NCBI GenBank assembly: GCA_022772305.1
Contig: JALFAQ010000058.1
Coordinates: 1-64,000, forward strand
Origin: Corynebacterium glucuronolyticum
GTDB taxonomy: Bacteria; Actinomycetota; Actinomycetes; Mycobacteriales; Mycobacteriaceae
Direction: 5' to 3'
Length of the DNA: 64,000 nt
A model generated the notes under the pieces. It saw nothing but the letters and a program-made list of their open reading frames with translations. It ran no database searches and was not told where the DNA came from. Positions 1-9,459 of this stretch are shown piece after piece. The translations under genes were made by a program, and so were the position numbers. Positions within the stretch are counted from its first letter, which is position 1, and every line of letters begins with the position of its first letter.

Positions 1-1660
1 GTGTGGGTGATGAGGATCACCCTTGACACGTAGGCCTGGGGTTTTGGTTGATATTGGGTTAAAAAGGGTGCACTAAGAGGGTATTTTGTGGGGGTGGTCG
101 GTAGGATGATTTTGTGAGTCCGTATATCCGCACGGTAAAAACCGGGTCCGGGGCGCGTGCCGTGCAGGTGGTTCATTCTAAAAAGCACGGGTCTAAGAAG
201 ATTACCCATGTTGGTTCTGCCCACACTGACCGCGAATATGCCCTTTTGAAGGCGCAGGCGCAGCGGATTATCGATGGGGACCAAATGTCCCTAGACCTAG
301 GGGTAGTCGCATCTGAGGATGCGGGTGTGGGAAGCGAGAATAATCCTGTTCCTGTCACAGCGGAACGGGCAGCAATCCTGTTGGACTGCATTGATACCTG
401 TTTCGATCGGATCGGTCTTGATGTGGCCTGTGGTGGGGATACTGTCTTTCGGGATTTGGTGCGCGCCCGGATTATCCATCCAGGATCCAAACTGGAATCA
501 ATTGAAACACTGGCAGACGTCGGGGTGGCATCAGCAGGATATGCAACAATCAAAAGAAAACTTCCGGAGTATGCCACCGATGGTTTCCGGGAGATCATCA
601 CCCAAGCTCTTGCAACTCATGCGGGTATCGGGCCGGGATCGTTTCTCCTCTACGATGTCACCACCTTGTACTTCGAAACTGACACACCTGATGATCTCCG
701 CAAACCAGGATTTTCCAAAGAACGCCGTGTGGAGCCACAAATCCTTGTAGGTCTTTTAACCGACTCCACGGGTTTCCCACTGTCGGTGGGTGCGTTTGAG
801 GGAAACAAAGCTTAAAACGCATACGATGTTGCCGATGATCCGGCGGATGCAGGAGGCCTACCGACTTTCTGATGTCACTGTTGTTGCTGATGCGGGCATG
901 TTTTCTGCAGCGAATAAGAAAGCCATTGTGGATAGTGGGTTGCACTACATCTTGTCGGTGAAAACCCCGAACCTTCCCGAAGTGATCGCCGAATGGAAGA
1001 AGGATAATCCCGGTGAAGAGTATGAGCACGGGCAAGTGTGGCGCCAACCATCGTTTACCGATGGGCGCAAAAGTGGTGCCCCGGATTCAGTGACGTTCTA
1101 CCACTACTCACGTGATCGAGCCAGACGAACACTAAGGGGTATTAACGAGCAACTGGGCAAAGCTAAACGGGCAGTCGCCGGCGAAACAAGTATTAAGCGT
1201 AATAAGTATGTGGATCTGAAAGCCCCGAACAAGAAAGTCAACTACACCCTTGCTAAAAAACACCAGGATCTTGCCGGTATCAAAGGGTATGAAACAGACC
1301 TGGTGACGATGCCTGCCGAGGATGTGATTACGTATTATCGTAGGTTGATTAATGTAGAGCGGTCGTTTCGGATGAAGAAATCGGATCTGAAAGCCCGCCC
1401 CATATTTCATCGCACCGAGGACTCCATCAACGCCCACATCACCATCGTCACCGCAGCACTCGCTGTCGCCCACGAGATGGTCGAGCACTCCGGCATGTCA
1501 CTAAAGAAACTGGTAAGAACGCTACGCCGCTACCGAAGCTTCGAACTAGAAGTCAACGGACAAACAATCCACGCCACCGTCCCACTACCCGACAACATCA
1601 AAACCCTCGTCAACACCATCCTCCACCCACCAAGGGGGCACTAAAATGAGCCAACTCAGG
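1..1660 (+). mobile_element. IS1634-family insertion sequence (left end uncertain)
   Basis: The element carries a two-part transposase of the IS1634 type (IS4 superfamily DDE fold) and sits inside an ABC transporter operon: the ATPase gene reading from 1822 toward lower coordinates is cut off just after about 55 codons at roughly 1645-1660. The right boundary is inferred from where ATPase-like sequence stops. The left boundary may lie outside the window. I could not identify convincing terminal inverted repeats. A perfect hairpin (7-bp arms, 5-11 and 16-22) lies at the very left edge, and a 12/13 direct match (aagggTgcactaa at 64-76, aagggGgcactaa at 1632-1644) lies near both ends; its meaning is unclear. 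Confidence 0.7.
114..1644 (+). pseudogene. IS1634-family transposase, split by a frameshift
   Basis: Two overlapping frames (114-815 and 790-1644) together give one full transposase of about 510 residues. The first part carries the first catalytic Asp region (LLYDVTTLYFE) and ends in FEGNKA followed by TAA; the second, one frame over, resumes with THTMLPMI, holds the second Asp (VADAGMF) and the Glu region (NVERSFRMKKSDLKARP), and runs to the C terminus. In the family these stretches are continuous, so a single-base indel near 808-815 (around gcttaaaacg) is the simplest reading. A programmed +1 shift at GCT-TAA is possible but there is no known slippery motif. Active-site residues look preserved in both halves. 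Confidence 0.8.
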
Positions 1661-1822
1661 TTTGAAGGGATGTACACCTGCGAGAGAGGTGAGGAGCGTG
1701 GACTTCCCAGATCCATTGGGGCCAACCAATCCGATGATGGTTGGTGCCTCGGCGGTGAAAGACACATCCGTGAGTACGGTGTGGTGCCCGAAACCGGTTG
1801 TCACATTCTTTACGTCCAGCAT
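1661..1822 (-). pseudogene. ABC importer ATP-binding protein (FecE/BtuD-like), truncated by the IS
   Basis: Starts with ATG at 1822, overlapping the permease stop in a TAATG arrangement that indicates translational coupling. About 55 codons remain: the beta-strand lead-in, the Walker A loop GPNGSGKST and the beginning of the helical region (LAGVHPFKP). The Q-loop, signature, Walker B and H-loop are missing because the insertion sequence begins here. The remainder of the gene would lie left of the element, outside this window. The protein would have energised the FecCD-type permease encoded just upstream. It is not functional as seen. Confidence 0.85.
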
Positions 1823-2839
1823 TAGCGCTTCCTCTGCAGAATGATAAAGAAAGCAGGTACACCGATGAGCACCGTAATCACACCCACAGGTAACTCTTGT
1901 GGGGCAAACAGGGCACGGGCGATCACATCGGCAACCACCAGCGAAAATGGCACTGAGGAGAGCAGAGAGAGGAATGAGAGTGGCATGTCGAGGTCCATTG
2001 AGGATCCGGATCGCGTGCGGGACGATGAGACCGACGAAGCCGATGGCACCAACGGAGGCGACAGTAGTGGCGGTCATAAGGGACACGGCTATGAGAACCG
2101 TACATCGAAGCGCAACGACTGGAATACCCATGGTCTGCGCGGTGGCATCGCCAAGCGACAGGGCATCGAGGTAACGCGACAATGCCCGCAAAACAGTGAA
2201 TCCGAGTATTCCAATGATCGCAACGGCCCCTAAAGTGTGCCAGCGTGCGGCGCTGAGCACACCGAGGAGCCAGAACATAATCCCGCGGGTAGACTCCGCG
2301 TTCCCGCTTGCCGTAACAATAAGGGATGTCAGGGACTGAAAGAGGAAGCCGATGAGCACACCTGTAAGCACTACCCGAGTGGCATCTGCAGCGCTCTTTT
2401 GGAGCAAAAGGATGAGCATGAAGAAGGAAATCAGTGCGCCGACTGCGGCACCAATAATAATCCCATACTGCCAAGTAGAGAAAAGGATTGCTACGACGGC
2501 ACCTGTAGAGGCGCATGAAGAAATGCCGAGTAAGTAAGGTTCGGCGAGGTCGTTATGTGTAATTGCCTGCATGACAACACCGCACACGGCGAGAATCGCG
2601 CCGACGAAAGCAGCCATAAGAATTCGTGGAATGCGAAGCTCAGTGAGAATGGAAGCACGCAGGGGTGATGGGGTGGGTAGTGCTGGGTCGATAAAACCAC
2701 GCAACTCGCCAAAGCTCATCGAACTCGATCCGACGGTGAGCGATGCAACCATTGCAACAGCGAGGATAGCGATGCCCGCTACTGCCACGGCGATTGTCCT
2801 TCGGGGCGAGACGGTGCGATGGTCTATAGTTATAACCAC
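1822..2839 (-). pseudogene. FecCD-type ABC importer permease, frameshifted
   Basis: Iron-siderophore/cobalamin-type permease with multiple hydrophobic helices and family motifs (RIPRILMAAFVGA, GVVMQAITHNDLAEPYLLG, SVGAIGFVGLIVPHAIR). GTG start at 2839, five bases after the binding-protein stop. The main frame runs off into nonsense after SALLSAIF; the expected continuation (SLVVADVIARALFAPQELPVG...LQRKR) is present one frame over and stops at 1822. A missing T in the coding-strand T run (plus-strand aaaa, 1944-1947) accounts exactly for the shift. The gene is therefore broken near its C terminus, unless the run is a sequencing error. Confidence 0.85.
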
Positions 2840-2844
2840 TGGCG

Positions 2845-3900
2845 TTACCTAGCAAGTTTTACGCCAAGGTCGCCGTCGAGTGCAGCAGAGATGGCCTCAA
2901 CCACCTCGTGGGAGCGCGCGGATGCGGAGGTTGCGACACCAGGGACGATGACGTAGGAGCCGTTCTTTACTGCTTTCATCTCCTTTGTGCCAGGAGTATT
3001 TTCAAGACCTTGAGCTTTTTCTTCCCATTTGTCTCCGGGCTTACCGCGCTTGGGGAGGTCTGCCAAAATGATGACATCTGGGTCTGCTTCCGCGACGGCT
3101 TCCCGGGAAACTTGTGGCCACTCCTCAGTGAGACTGCCAAAGACATTTGTCATCCCGGAGCTCTCGCCCATTTCCGTTACGATAGACGGCCCACCGGCGA
3201 CGTAGGGGGAACCGCCAATGGAGGAGTACAGGAGCATGAAAGTTGTCCCTTGCGGAGCTTTCACTGCCTTTCCCAAGGCCTTGTTTTGCGTGTCAATGAG
3301 TTTTTGGGCCTCTTTCTCGCGCCCGAAGATCTCACCGAGTTCCGTGAGATCCTTTTAAATCAGTTGGAAACGAGTTTTGCCGATGTTGTCGCCGTAGTCC
3401 GGGCACTCTGTGTTGGAATTGTGGGTGCCTACGCCCAGGCGCTGCCACTCCTCTCGGGAGCCTGCGGCATTTGGGGTCCAGCTGTCTTTGAAGGGGCTCA
3501 CGATCATGTCTGTGTCAACGTCTCGGAGTTGTTCTGAATTTGACACAGTAGATGAAAGCTCAGTGAGCTCATCTAGGGTGAAACCCTCAGGTGGGGAGTC
3601 TTTCTGGTGGCTATAGCCGGCGATCGGGTCTTTGGCACCGAGGAGCAGAAGGGTTTCGGTGGAGCCTTGCTCCATTGTGGTAGCTCGCTGAACAGGTGCG
3701 GAAACCGTAGTTGTGAAGCCACAGTTGTCGATAGTCACGGTGTGTGTTGTGACTGTGTCATTCTGTGTTAAAGGTGTCTCTGACTGATAGGATGGGTCGC
3801 TACCACATGCGGCGAGTGAAAGGCTTACAGTAACGGCGACTAGAGCTGCTGGGAAATGGTGGTGCTCGGGGGGTTCCCGCGGTGCCGATATAAAATCAAT
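2845..3900 (-). pseudogene. ABC importer substrate-binding lipoprotein (iron/cobalamin type), interrupted by a stop codon
   Basis: A class III periplasmic-binding-fold lipoprotein: a hydrophobic segment ending in a lipobox (SLSLAAC, Cys codon at 3805-3807), then a binding domain with the family-like TETLLLLGAKDPIAG stretch and a C-terminal half with VAEADPDVIILAD. The two listed ORFs (3355-3738 and 2845-3276) are in the same frame and are separated only by a TAA at 3355-3357, so this is a nonsense mutation, not a frameshift. No ATG, GTG or TTG precedes the lipobox in frame before a TAG at 3904-3906; a TTG exists in the adjacent frame, so an additional indel in the signal peptide is possible. 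Ligand unknown; ferric siderophore or cobalamin is usual for this family. Confidence 0.8.
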
Positions 3901-4171
3901 GAACTATTTGATTAAAAGATAGTCAATCTTGCTAAATATATCAAATAAAGGTGGTAAGCAGCCTTTCTGACGCTATATGTCCGAACAGAAGGCCAAAAGG
4001 TTCCATTGCTATCGGTGTGTGTTTTGCAGCTAGTTTCGCCGAAGTTAGCATGTGTTGGGGGTGGCGAACGTGGCGGGAAGATCGCTAGTCAATGCGGGCA
4101 GCCACGGGCGGGGTAACATATGACGGTGTTATTTAAAGTCATTGGAAGCTATTGAAGAAGGGGTGCGGCCC
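3901..4171. other. AT-rich intergenic region, divergent promoters expected
   Basis: About 270 bases between the decayed binding-protein gene (minus) and tsaC (plus). It is clearly AT-rich near 3895-3960. I looked for a DtxR-type iron box (TTAGGTTAGCCTAACC-like) and see no good match. No RNA gene or repeat was recognised. Confidence 0.4.
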
Positions 4172-4810
4172 GTGTCGCGTACGTTTAACTGTTTGGATGA
4201 AAAGACTAGGGAAGTGGGCCTCAGCTCGGCAACAGACGCGGTGGAGGCCGGTCGCCTCGTTGTTATTCCGACTGACACGGTGTACGGGGTCGGCTGTAAC
4301 GCTTTCAACCCGGAGGCTGTAAACAGGCTTCTACAGGCTAAGCACCGCGGCCCGGACATGCCGGTGCCTGTGCTAGTGGGAAGCTGGGATACTGTCCGGG
4401 GCCTGTCGCGGGACTATACGCGCCAGATGAATGTCCTCATCGAAGCTTTCTGGCCGGGTGGTTTGTCCATCGTTGTCCCGCAAGCACCGAGCTTAACGTG
4501 GAATTTAGGCGACGCAAATGGTTCCGTTATGCTACGCATGCCACTGCAAAAGCTGGCGATCGAGCTGCTTCAGAAGACCGGCCCGATGGCCGTCTCCTCA
4601 GCAAATATCTCCGGCCAGCCACCGGCACTTAACGCGAAGGAAGCAGAAGAGCAGCTCGGCAATTCCGTCAGCGTCTACCTCGAGGGCGGGCAGGCAGAGA
4701 TCGGTACTCCCTCTACCATTATCGACCTTACTCAGGCGACACCGACGATCCTGCGCGAGGGTGCAATCCCCAGCGAGAAGATCTTCGAGGTGCTCAAAGC
4801 CCAGACCTAG
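4172..4810 (+). CDS. tsaC: L-threonylcarbamoyladenylate synthase (TsaC/Sua5 family)
   Basis: Makes threonylcarbamoyl-AMP from threonine, bicarbonate and ATP, the first step of t6A37 modification on tRNAs that read ANN codons. The YrdC fold is evident from VVIPTDTVYGVGCNA, the KHRGPDMPVPVLV nucleotide-binding stretch, WPGGLSIVV, the arginine-containing MLRMPLQK and AVSSANISGQPPA, then GTPSTIIDL near the end. At about 212 residues it is the short TsaC-like form without the extra Sua5 C-terminal domain. I prefer GTG at 4172 over the listed TTG at 4142, because a purine-rich gaagaagggg precedes it and family proteins begin near SRTFNC. It lies just upstream of wecA, a common actinobacterial neighbour. 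Confidence 0.93.
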   Translation: MSRTFNCLDEKTREVGLSSATDAVEAGRLVVIPTDTVYGVGCNAFNPEAVNRLLQAKHRGPDMPVPVLVGSWDTVRGLSRDYTRQMNVLIEAFWPGGLSIVVPQAPSLTWNLGDANGSVMLRMPLQKLAIELLQKTGPMAVSSANISGQPPALNAKEAEEQLGNSVSVYLEGGQAEIGTPSTIIDLTQATPTILREGAIPSEKIFEVLKAQT

Positions 4811-4959
4811 GAAGACAACTCGCTTATCCCCGGTGCGTAAATATGTACGGGGACGGTGAGAACGTGCGTCGAAAAGCACACACCCGTTCTGACATGCGCG
4901 GTGACCAGACCGAAGAGGGCTAGGATAATGCCCACAACAACAGCGACGACAGGAGACGC

Positions 4960-6090
4960 GTGGGAACAGCAGGCGTAGGCGTACCGCTTCGAGAACTCGG
5001 AGTGGTCCTCCTTACTGCGCTTGTTTTTACATACCTCACCACGGGCATCGTGCGATCCCTGGTCATCCGCTCCGGGCACCTGTCTGAGATTCGTGAGCGC
5101 GATGTCCACACGATACGCAAGCCACAACTTGGTGGCCTGGCGATGTTCACTAGCTTCCTCATAGCGGTCTACCTTGCCCAACAACTACCGGCGCTGACGC
5201 GTGGGTTTCGTCCCATCACACCGGAAATGGATGCGTTACTGTTAGCTTCCGCCATTATTGTGCTCGTCGGTGTGATCGATGACTTATATGAACTCGATGC
5301 GTTGAGCAAACTCGTTGGACAGGTTGCGGCGGCACTCGTTATGAGCCTAATGGGGCTGCGGTGGTCCATTTTGTACCTCCCCATCGGCGACGGAACAACA
5401 CTCGTTCTCGACAGCGCCCAGTCGACCATTCTCACCACCCTGTTCGCCGTCGCACTCATGAACGCGATCAACTTCATCGACGGCATTGACGGGCTGGCCT
5501 CCGGGGTCGGGATGATTTCCGGTCTGGCCACACTCGCCTTTGCGCTGTCCATCCTCCATGACCAAGGTGGCGCTGTTGCCGCCTATCCGCCGGCCATCAT
5601 TGCTGCGGGACTTGTGGGCATGTGCGCGGGGTTTCTCCCACACAACTTCGCCCCCTCCAGAATCTTCATGGGGGACACCGGGGCGATGTTCATCGGCCTG
5701 CTGTTGGCAGCGGCCTCGACCTCGGCATCGGGAAAGATTAACATGAGCCTCTACGGCACGGCGGATTTCATCGCCTCAATGAGTCCACTTTTTGTTGTCC
5801 TCGCCAGCGTTTTCATTCCGATGCTCGACCTCATCATGGCGGTCACCCGCCGGTTGGCGCGGGGGCAGTCACCTTTTACTGCTGACCGCAAACATCTCCA
5901 TCACCGGCTTCTGCGCATGGGGCACAGCCAGAAGCAGGTTGTCCTCGTGCTGTACACCTGGGTGGGGGTTGTGGCCTTTGGCGCTGTGGGATTTACCATC
6001 TTCCCACCTCTGTGGGCCCTCATCATGCTGGCAATCGCAGTTGCCTTCGCTATCTGGTACACCGTGCGTCCGGCTGGGTTACACTTTTGA
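4960..6090 (+). CDS. wecA: WecA-like UDP-GlcNAc:polyprenyl-phosphate GlcNAc-1-phosphate transferase
   Basis: Integral membrane enzyme of the MraY/WecA family that transfers GlcNAc-1-phosphate to decaprenyl phosphate, starting the linker unit that joins arabinogalactan to peptidoglycan. Visible family features are the paired Asp in VGVIDDLYELD, NFIDGIDGLASG, FMGDTGAMFIGLLL and the cytoplasmic His motif HLHHRLLRMGH, among about ten hydrophobic helices in 376 residues. GTG start at 4960 with AGGAGA four bases ahead. It is followed after three bases by the AtpI-like gene, so wecA probably leads the same transcript into the ATP synthase region, as in other corynebacteria and mycobacteria. Confidence 0.93.
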   Translation: MGTAGVGVPLRELGVVLLTALVFTYLTTGIVRSLVIRSGHLSEIRERDVHTIRKPQLGGLAMFTSFLIAVYLAQQLPALTRGFRPITPEMDALLLASAIIVLVGVIDDLYELDALSKLVGQVAAALVMSLMGLRWSILYLPIGDGTTLVLDSAQSTILTTLFAVALMNAINFIDGIDGLASGVGMISGLATLAFALSILHDQGGAVAAYPPAIIAAGLVGMCAGFLPHNFAPSRIFMGDTGAMFIGLLLAAASTSASGKINMSLYGTADFIASMSPLFVVLASVFIPMLDLIMAVTRRLARGQSPFTADRKHLHHRLLRMGHSQKQVVLVLYTWVGVVAFGAVGFTIFPPLWALIMLAIAVAFAIWYTVRPAGLHF

Positions 6091-6093
6091 CCT

Positions 6094-6597
6094 GTGACCG
6101 ATTACACGCATAAAACACCAGAAGATGTAACCAACAACACCTCCGCCGGGTGGAACGCGACGGATGCGGCCACGGATCCCAACAACAAGAAGAGTCCGTA
6201 CACAGACCAGGCGCGTCCGCTCCAGCGTGCACTTCGCTACGGGGCACTTGGTCTCTGCGTCGTAGCCGTGGCCTCTCTTGCTGGCTGGTGGTTCGCCGCT
6301 GGTGAACCCGGACTGTACGGGGCAGGAATCGGGGTGGCCATCGGTGGCGGATTCATCCTCATTACCGTGGCACTAGCCCTAGCCACAGCGAACTCCACAC
6401 CTACGATGACGGCCGCAGTTGTGCTCGGAGGGTGGCTTGTGAAACTTGTGGCTCTTATTGTGATTATGGCCCTTATTAAGGATCTCACGTTCTACAGTCA
6501 CAGTGCGCTATTTCTCACAGTTGTACTGGCGTTAATTGTGGTTTTGGCCGCTGAAACTTGGGGAATTATTAGTTCAAAGACCACTTATGTTTCGTGA
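6094..6597 (+). CDS. AtpI-like membrane protein upstream of the ATP synthase operon
   Basis: 167 residues: a hydrophilic, Asn/Thr/Asp-rich N terminus of about 45 residues followed by four hydrophobic helices (ALGLCVVAVASLAGWWFA, AGIGVAIGGGFILITVALAL, AAVVLGGWLVKLVALIVIMAL, ALFLTVVLALIVVLA). Position directly before atpB and the topology match the poorly conserved actinobacterial AtpI-like/uncI proteins, thought to help assemble the c ring or serve as an ion channel; that function is by analogy only. GTG start at 6094, three bases after wecA. A TACACT hexamer lies 8 bases upstream of the GTG, so a separate, nearly leaderless transcript is possible. Confidence 0.75.
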   Translation: MTDYTHKTPEDVTNNTSAGWNATDAATDPNNKKSPYTDQARPLQRALRYGALGLCVVAVASLAGWWFAAGEPGLYGAGIGVAIGGGFILITVALALATANSTPTMTAAVVLGGWLVKLVALIVIMALIKDLTFYSHSALFLTVVLALIVVLAAETWGIISSKTTYVS

Positions 6598-6813
6598 CCT
6601 AAAACCGAACGGGGTCAATATGGGGGTAGGCACGTTAAATCTAAATCTCCGCACTGATAAAGTACAGACAAGGTAGCAATACCTTTCAGTTGCTGTGCCG
6701 ATGTGCGTTGGAATCCGCAGTAGCTGAAGTAATAATTCAGACGTCCATCGCGCCGCTCGCCTCACAGCGGTATATGAACACGGGAGAGAACGCTGAGCGT
6801 TACATATTTGTCC
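6598..6813. promoter_or_regulatory. Likely promoter/leader region of the atp operon
   Basis: A 216-base non-coding stretch ahead of atpB, longer than other gaps in this gene run, so a dedicated promoter with a 5' leader is likely. AT-rich stretches occur (gttaaatctaaat, agtaataattcag), but I cannot pick a confident -35/-10 pair. No riboswitch was recognised. Confidence 0.4.
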
Positions 6814-7626
6814 ATGAAGGGCGAGTTTCACGCCCCGGACTTGTTTCATGAATTTTTCCCGGGTTTCGTAGATGGCAACGGTGAAGCTCACAACCTCTGG
6901 TTGTCCGATTTCGCCGGAGGCCTATTCGCACTAGACCGTCTGATGTTTGTCCGACTGCTTTGTGTGGTCGCGATCATCGTTTTCTTTGTCCTTGCTATGC
7001 GGAACCCCAAAAAGGTTCCGGGCAAGTTCCAGTCAATGGCAGAAATGCTTCTTGACTTCGTCAGAATTCACATCGCTGAAGATATCCTCGGCAAGAAGGA
7101 AGGTCGGCGGTTCCTGCCGCTCATCACGACCATCTTCATGCTGGCCCTCTTCATGAACCTTCCATCGGTGATCCCGTTCCTCAACATTTCACCTAACGCG
7201 CGCATTGGTATGCCGCTGGTGATGGCGTTGATGGGCTACATCGCCATGATCTATGCGGGTGCTAAGCGCTATGGCTTCTTCAAATTCCTGAAGAGCTCCG
7301 TCGTGGTGCCGAACATCCCATGGTTCCTCCACATCCTCGTGGTGCCGATCGAATTCTTCTCCACCTTCATCCTCCGCCCCGCGACGCTGGCCGTTCGTCT
7401 TATGGCCAACATGCTGTCCGGCCACTTGATCTTGGTTCTGCTGTTCAGCGCAACCAACTTCTTCTTCTGGCAGTTCAACGGGTGGATGGCTGTTTCTGGA
7501 CTGACGCTGATTGCCGCGGTCGCATTCACGCTGTTCGAGCTCCTGGTCATCTTCCTGCAGGCATACATTTTTGCTCTGCTGACGGCCGTGTACATCGAAC
7601 TGTCGCTGCATGCGGACGAACACTAA
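6814..7626 (+). CDS. atpB: ATP synthase Fo subunit a
   Basis: Membrane subunit that forms the two proton half-channels against the c ring. About 270 residues with the usual five or six helices; the essential Arg lies in FILRPATLAVRLMANMLSGH, and the C-terminal helices include ELLVIFLQAYIFALLTAVYI. The ORF track uses TTG at 6808; I favour ATG at 6814 because the protein then begins MKGEFHAPD like relatives. It is the first gene of a complete eight-gene atpBEFHAGDC operon and is followed by a 101-base gap before atpE, which may allow extra translation of the c subunit. Confidence 0.95.
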   Translation: MKGEFHAPDLFHEFFPGFVDGNGEAHNLWLSDFAGGLFALDRLMFVRLLCVVAIIVFFVLAMRNPKKVPGKFQSMAEMLLDFVRIHIAEDILGKKEGRRFLPLITTIFMLALFMNLPSVIPFLNISPNARIGMPLVMALMGYIAMIYAGAKRYGFFKFLKSSVVVPNIPWFLHILVVPIEFFSTFILRPATLAVRLMANMLSGHLILVLLFSATNFFFWQFNGWMAVSGLTLIAAVAFTLFELLVIFLQAYIFALLTAVYIELSLHADEH

Positions 7627-7709
7627 ACGGTTCTTAACTGAATACGACACCCTGTAAATTACACAATTTCCGCTGGGCGTAGGGAACGAAAATACGCCTG
7701 GCACATTAA

Positions 7710-7970
<261 letters not shown>

Positions 7971-7994
7971 TAGAACAGAAGGTTACGCAACACC

Positions 7995-8582
7995 ATGAAG
8001 AACGTTTTATATCTCGCAGCGGAGGCACCGTCCGCAGGGGATCCAGGTTCGCACCTGCCCCTGACGGATCAGATTAGTGTCCTCCTGCCGGCGCCGTATG
8101 ACATCTTCTGGTCTCTTATCGCGTTTCTGGTAATCCTCTTCGTATTCTGGAAGTTTGTACTCCCGAAGTTCCAGGAAGTCCTATCGGAGCGCGAGGATTT
8201 GATCAAGGGTGGCATCCAACGCGCAGAGGCTGCACAGGCCGAAGCTAAGCAGGCGCTGGAGAAGTACAACAGTCAACTGGCTGAGGCCCGTGCCGAGGCA
8301 CAGCAGATCCGCGAAGAGGCTCGCGAACGCGGCGAGCAGATCAAGGCGGAAATGCGTGCGCAGGCAGCCGAAGAGTCCAACCGCATCATCGAAGCAGGGG
8401 AGAAGCAGCTTGCCGCACAGCGCGAGCAGGTTGTCTCCGAGCTGCGCCGCGACATGGGGCGCAACTCCGTCGACCTCGCCGAGCGCCTACTCGGACACCA
8501 ACTGTCCGACGATCTGACTCGCTCCGGTACGATCGACAAGTTCCTTGCAGACCTCGATGACGTATCCACAGTAAGGAAGTGA
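7995..8582 (+). CDS. atpF: ATP synthase Fo subunit b
   Basis: Peripheral-stalk subunit of 195 residues: a single membrane helix ([18 protein letters not shown]) after a short N-terminal segment, then a long charged coiled coil ([27 protein letters not shown] and on) reaching to F1. The extended N terminus ahead of the helix is normal in actinobacteria. The stop overlaps the region of the atpH start, so translation of b and delta is coupled, in keeping with their 1:1 or 2:1 assembly. Confidence 0.96.
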   Translation: MKNVLYLAAEAPSAGDPGSHLPLTDQISVLLPAPYDIFWSLIAFLVILFVFWKFVLPKFQEVLSEREDLIKGGIQRAEAAQAEAKQALEKYNSQLAEARAEAQQIREEARERGEQIKAEMRAQAAEESNRIIEAGEKQLAAQREQVVSELRRDMGRNSVDLAERLLGHQLSDDLTRSGTIDKFLADLDDVSTVRK

Positions 8583-8587
8583 GCGGT

Positions 8588-9406
8588 ATGCACGCAGCTA
8601 GCCGCGAGGCGCTGACTACGGTCACCGAGTCGCTCAGGGGCCACCTTGAGCAGGGCGGTCAGCTGGTCGCGCGCGCCGCACAAACCGGTACTGAACTCTT
8701 CAATGTCGTAGAGATTTTGGACGATAACCGCACGCTCCGCGTCGCGCTGGCCAACTCCGCCACCTCGGCGGAAGCTCGCCAGGGTCTCGCACGGAACCTG
8801 CTTGCGGACAAGATCTCTAAATCCACGCTCAATGTCCTGCTCGACGCAGTGGCACAGACGTGGTCGACAGCCGGAGAGTTCCGTAAAGGACTCATCCTTC
8901 TCGGCCGTCGCGCCCTGTTTATAGGGGCAGAGGCAGAAGGCAACCTGGTCCAGGTGGAAGACGAGCTGTCTAGGCTAAGTCGCATCCTCCGTGACAATCC
9001 TGAGCTGACCCGCCTGGTCGGCGATAAGAAGACCGAACCGGCACGTCGTCGCGAGCTCCTCGCGAATGTGCTTTACGGCAAGGTCACGCACACAACCGAA
9101 GCACTCGTGCTGCAGGTTGTTGGGCGGATCGAGAAGGATCCCATCACGGATTGCAGTGCACTTGCGGAGCAGGCAGCCGCTATGCGTGGGCAGCATATTG
9201 CTCGCGTTCAGACGGCCCGCGAACTTTCTCCGGAGCAGCGCAATGCTCTGGCAGAAAAGCTTGCCCGCATTTACGGTCACGAGATGTCCATTCACACCGA
9301 GGTTGACACCAGCCTCCTCGGTGGCATGGTCATTCGCGTTGGTGACGAAGTCATCGACGGCAGCACAGCAGGTAAACTGCGTCGTCTGCGCGTGAACCTC
9401 GGCTAA
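8588..9406 (+). CDS. atpH: ATP synthase F1 subunit delta
   Basis: 272 residues, longer than the about 180 of most bacterial delta subunits. The extra N-terminal region (roughly the first 90 residues) precedes a canonical delta domain that ends with [21 protein letters not shown]; long corynebacterial delta proteins are known. The subunit joins the peripheral stalk to the top of F1. I choose ATG at 8588 (MHAASREAL) over GTG at 8579, because GGAAGTGAG sits at ribosome-binding distance. The gene begins six bases after atpF. Confidence 0.94.
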   Translation: MHAASREALTTVTESLRGHLEQGGQLVARAAQTGTELFNVVEILDDNRTLRVALANSATSAEARQGLARNLLADKISKSTLNVLLDAVAQTWSTAGEFRKGLILLGRRALFIGAEAEGNLVQVEDELSRLSRILRDNPELTRLVGDKKTEPARRRELLANVLYGKVTHTTEALVLQVVGRIEKDPITDCSALAEQAAAMRGQHIARVQTARELSPEQRNALAEKLARIYGHEMSIHTEVDTSLLGGMVIRVGDEVIDGSTAGKLRRLRVNLG

Positions 9407-9459
9407 TTAGAGAATTGATAAACAAATTTGCTGGAAGCTACTACGAGAGCAGGAAGAAC

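Noticed and set aside
64-1644. 12/13 direct match near the IS ends taken as target-site duplication
   Set aside because: One copy overlaps the transposase stop codon, so it is internal and not a duplication of target DNA. Likely chance or an internal feature.
3880-3960. DtxR iron box upstream of the broken importer
   Set aside because: ttagcaagattgactat is too far from the consensus to claim.
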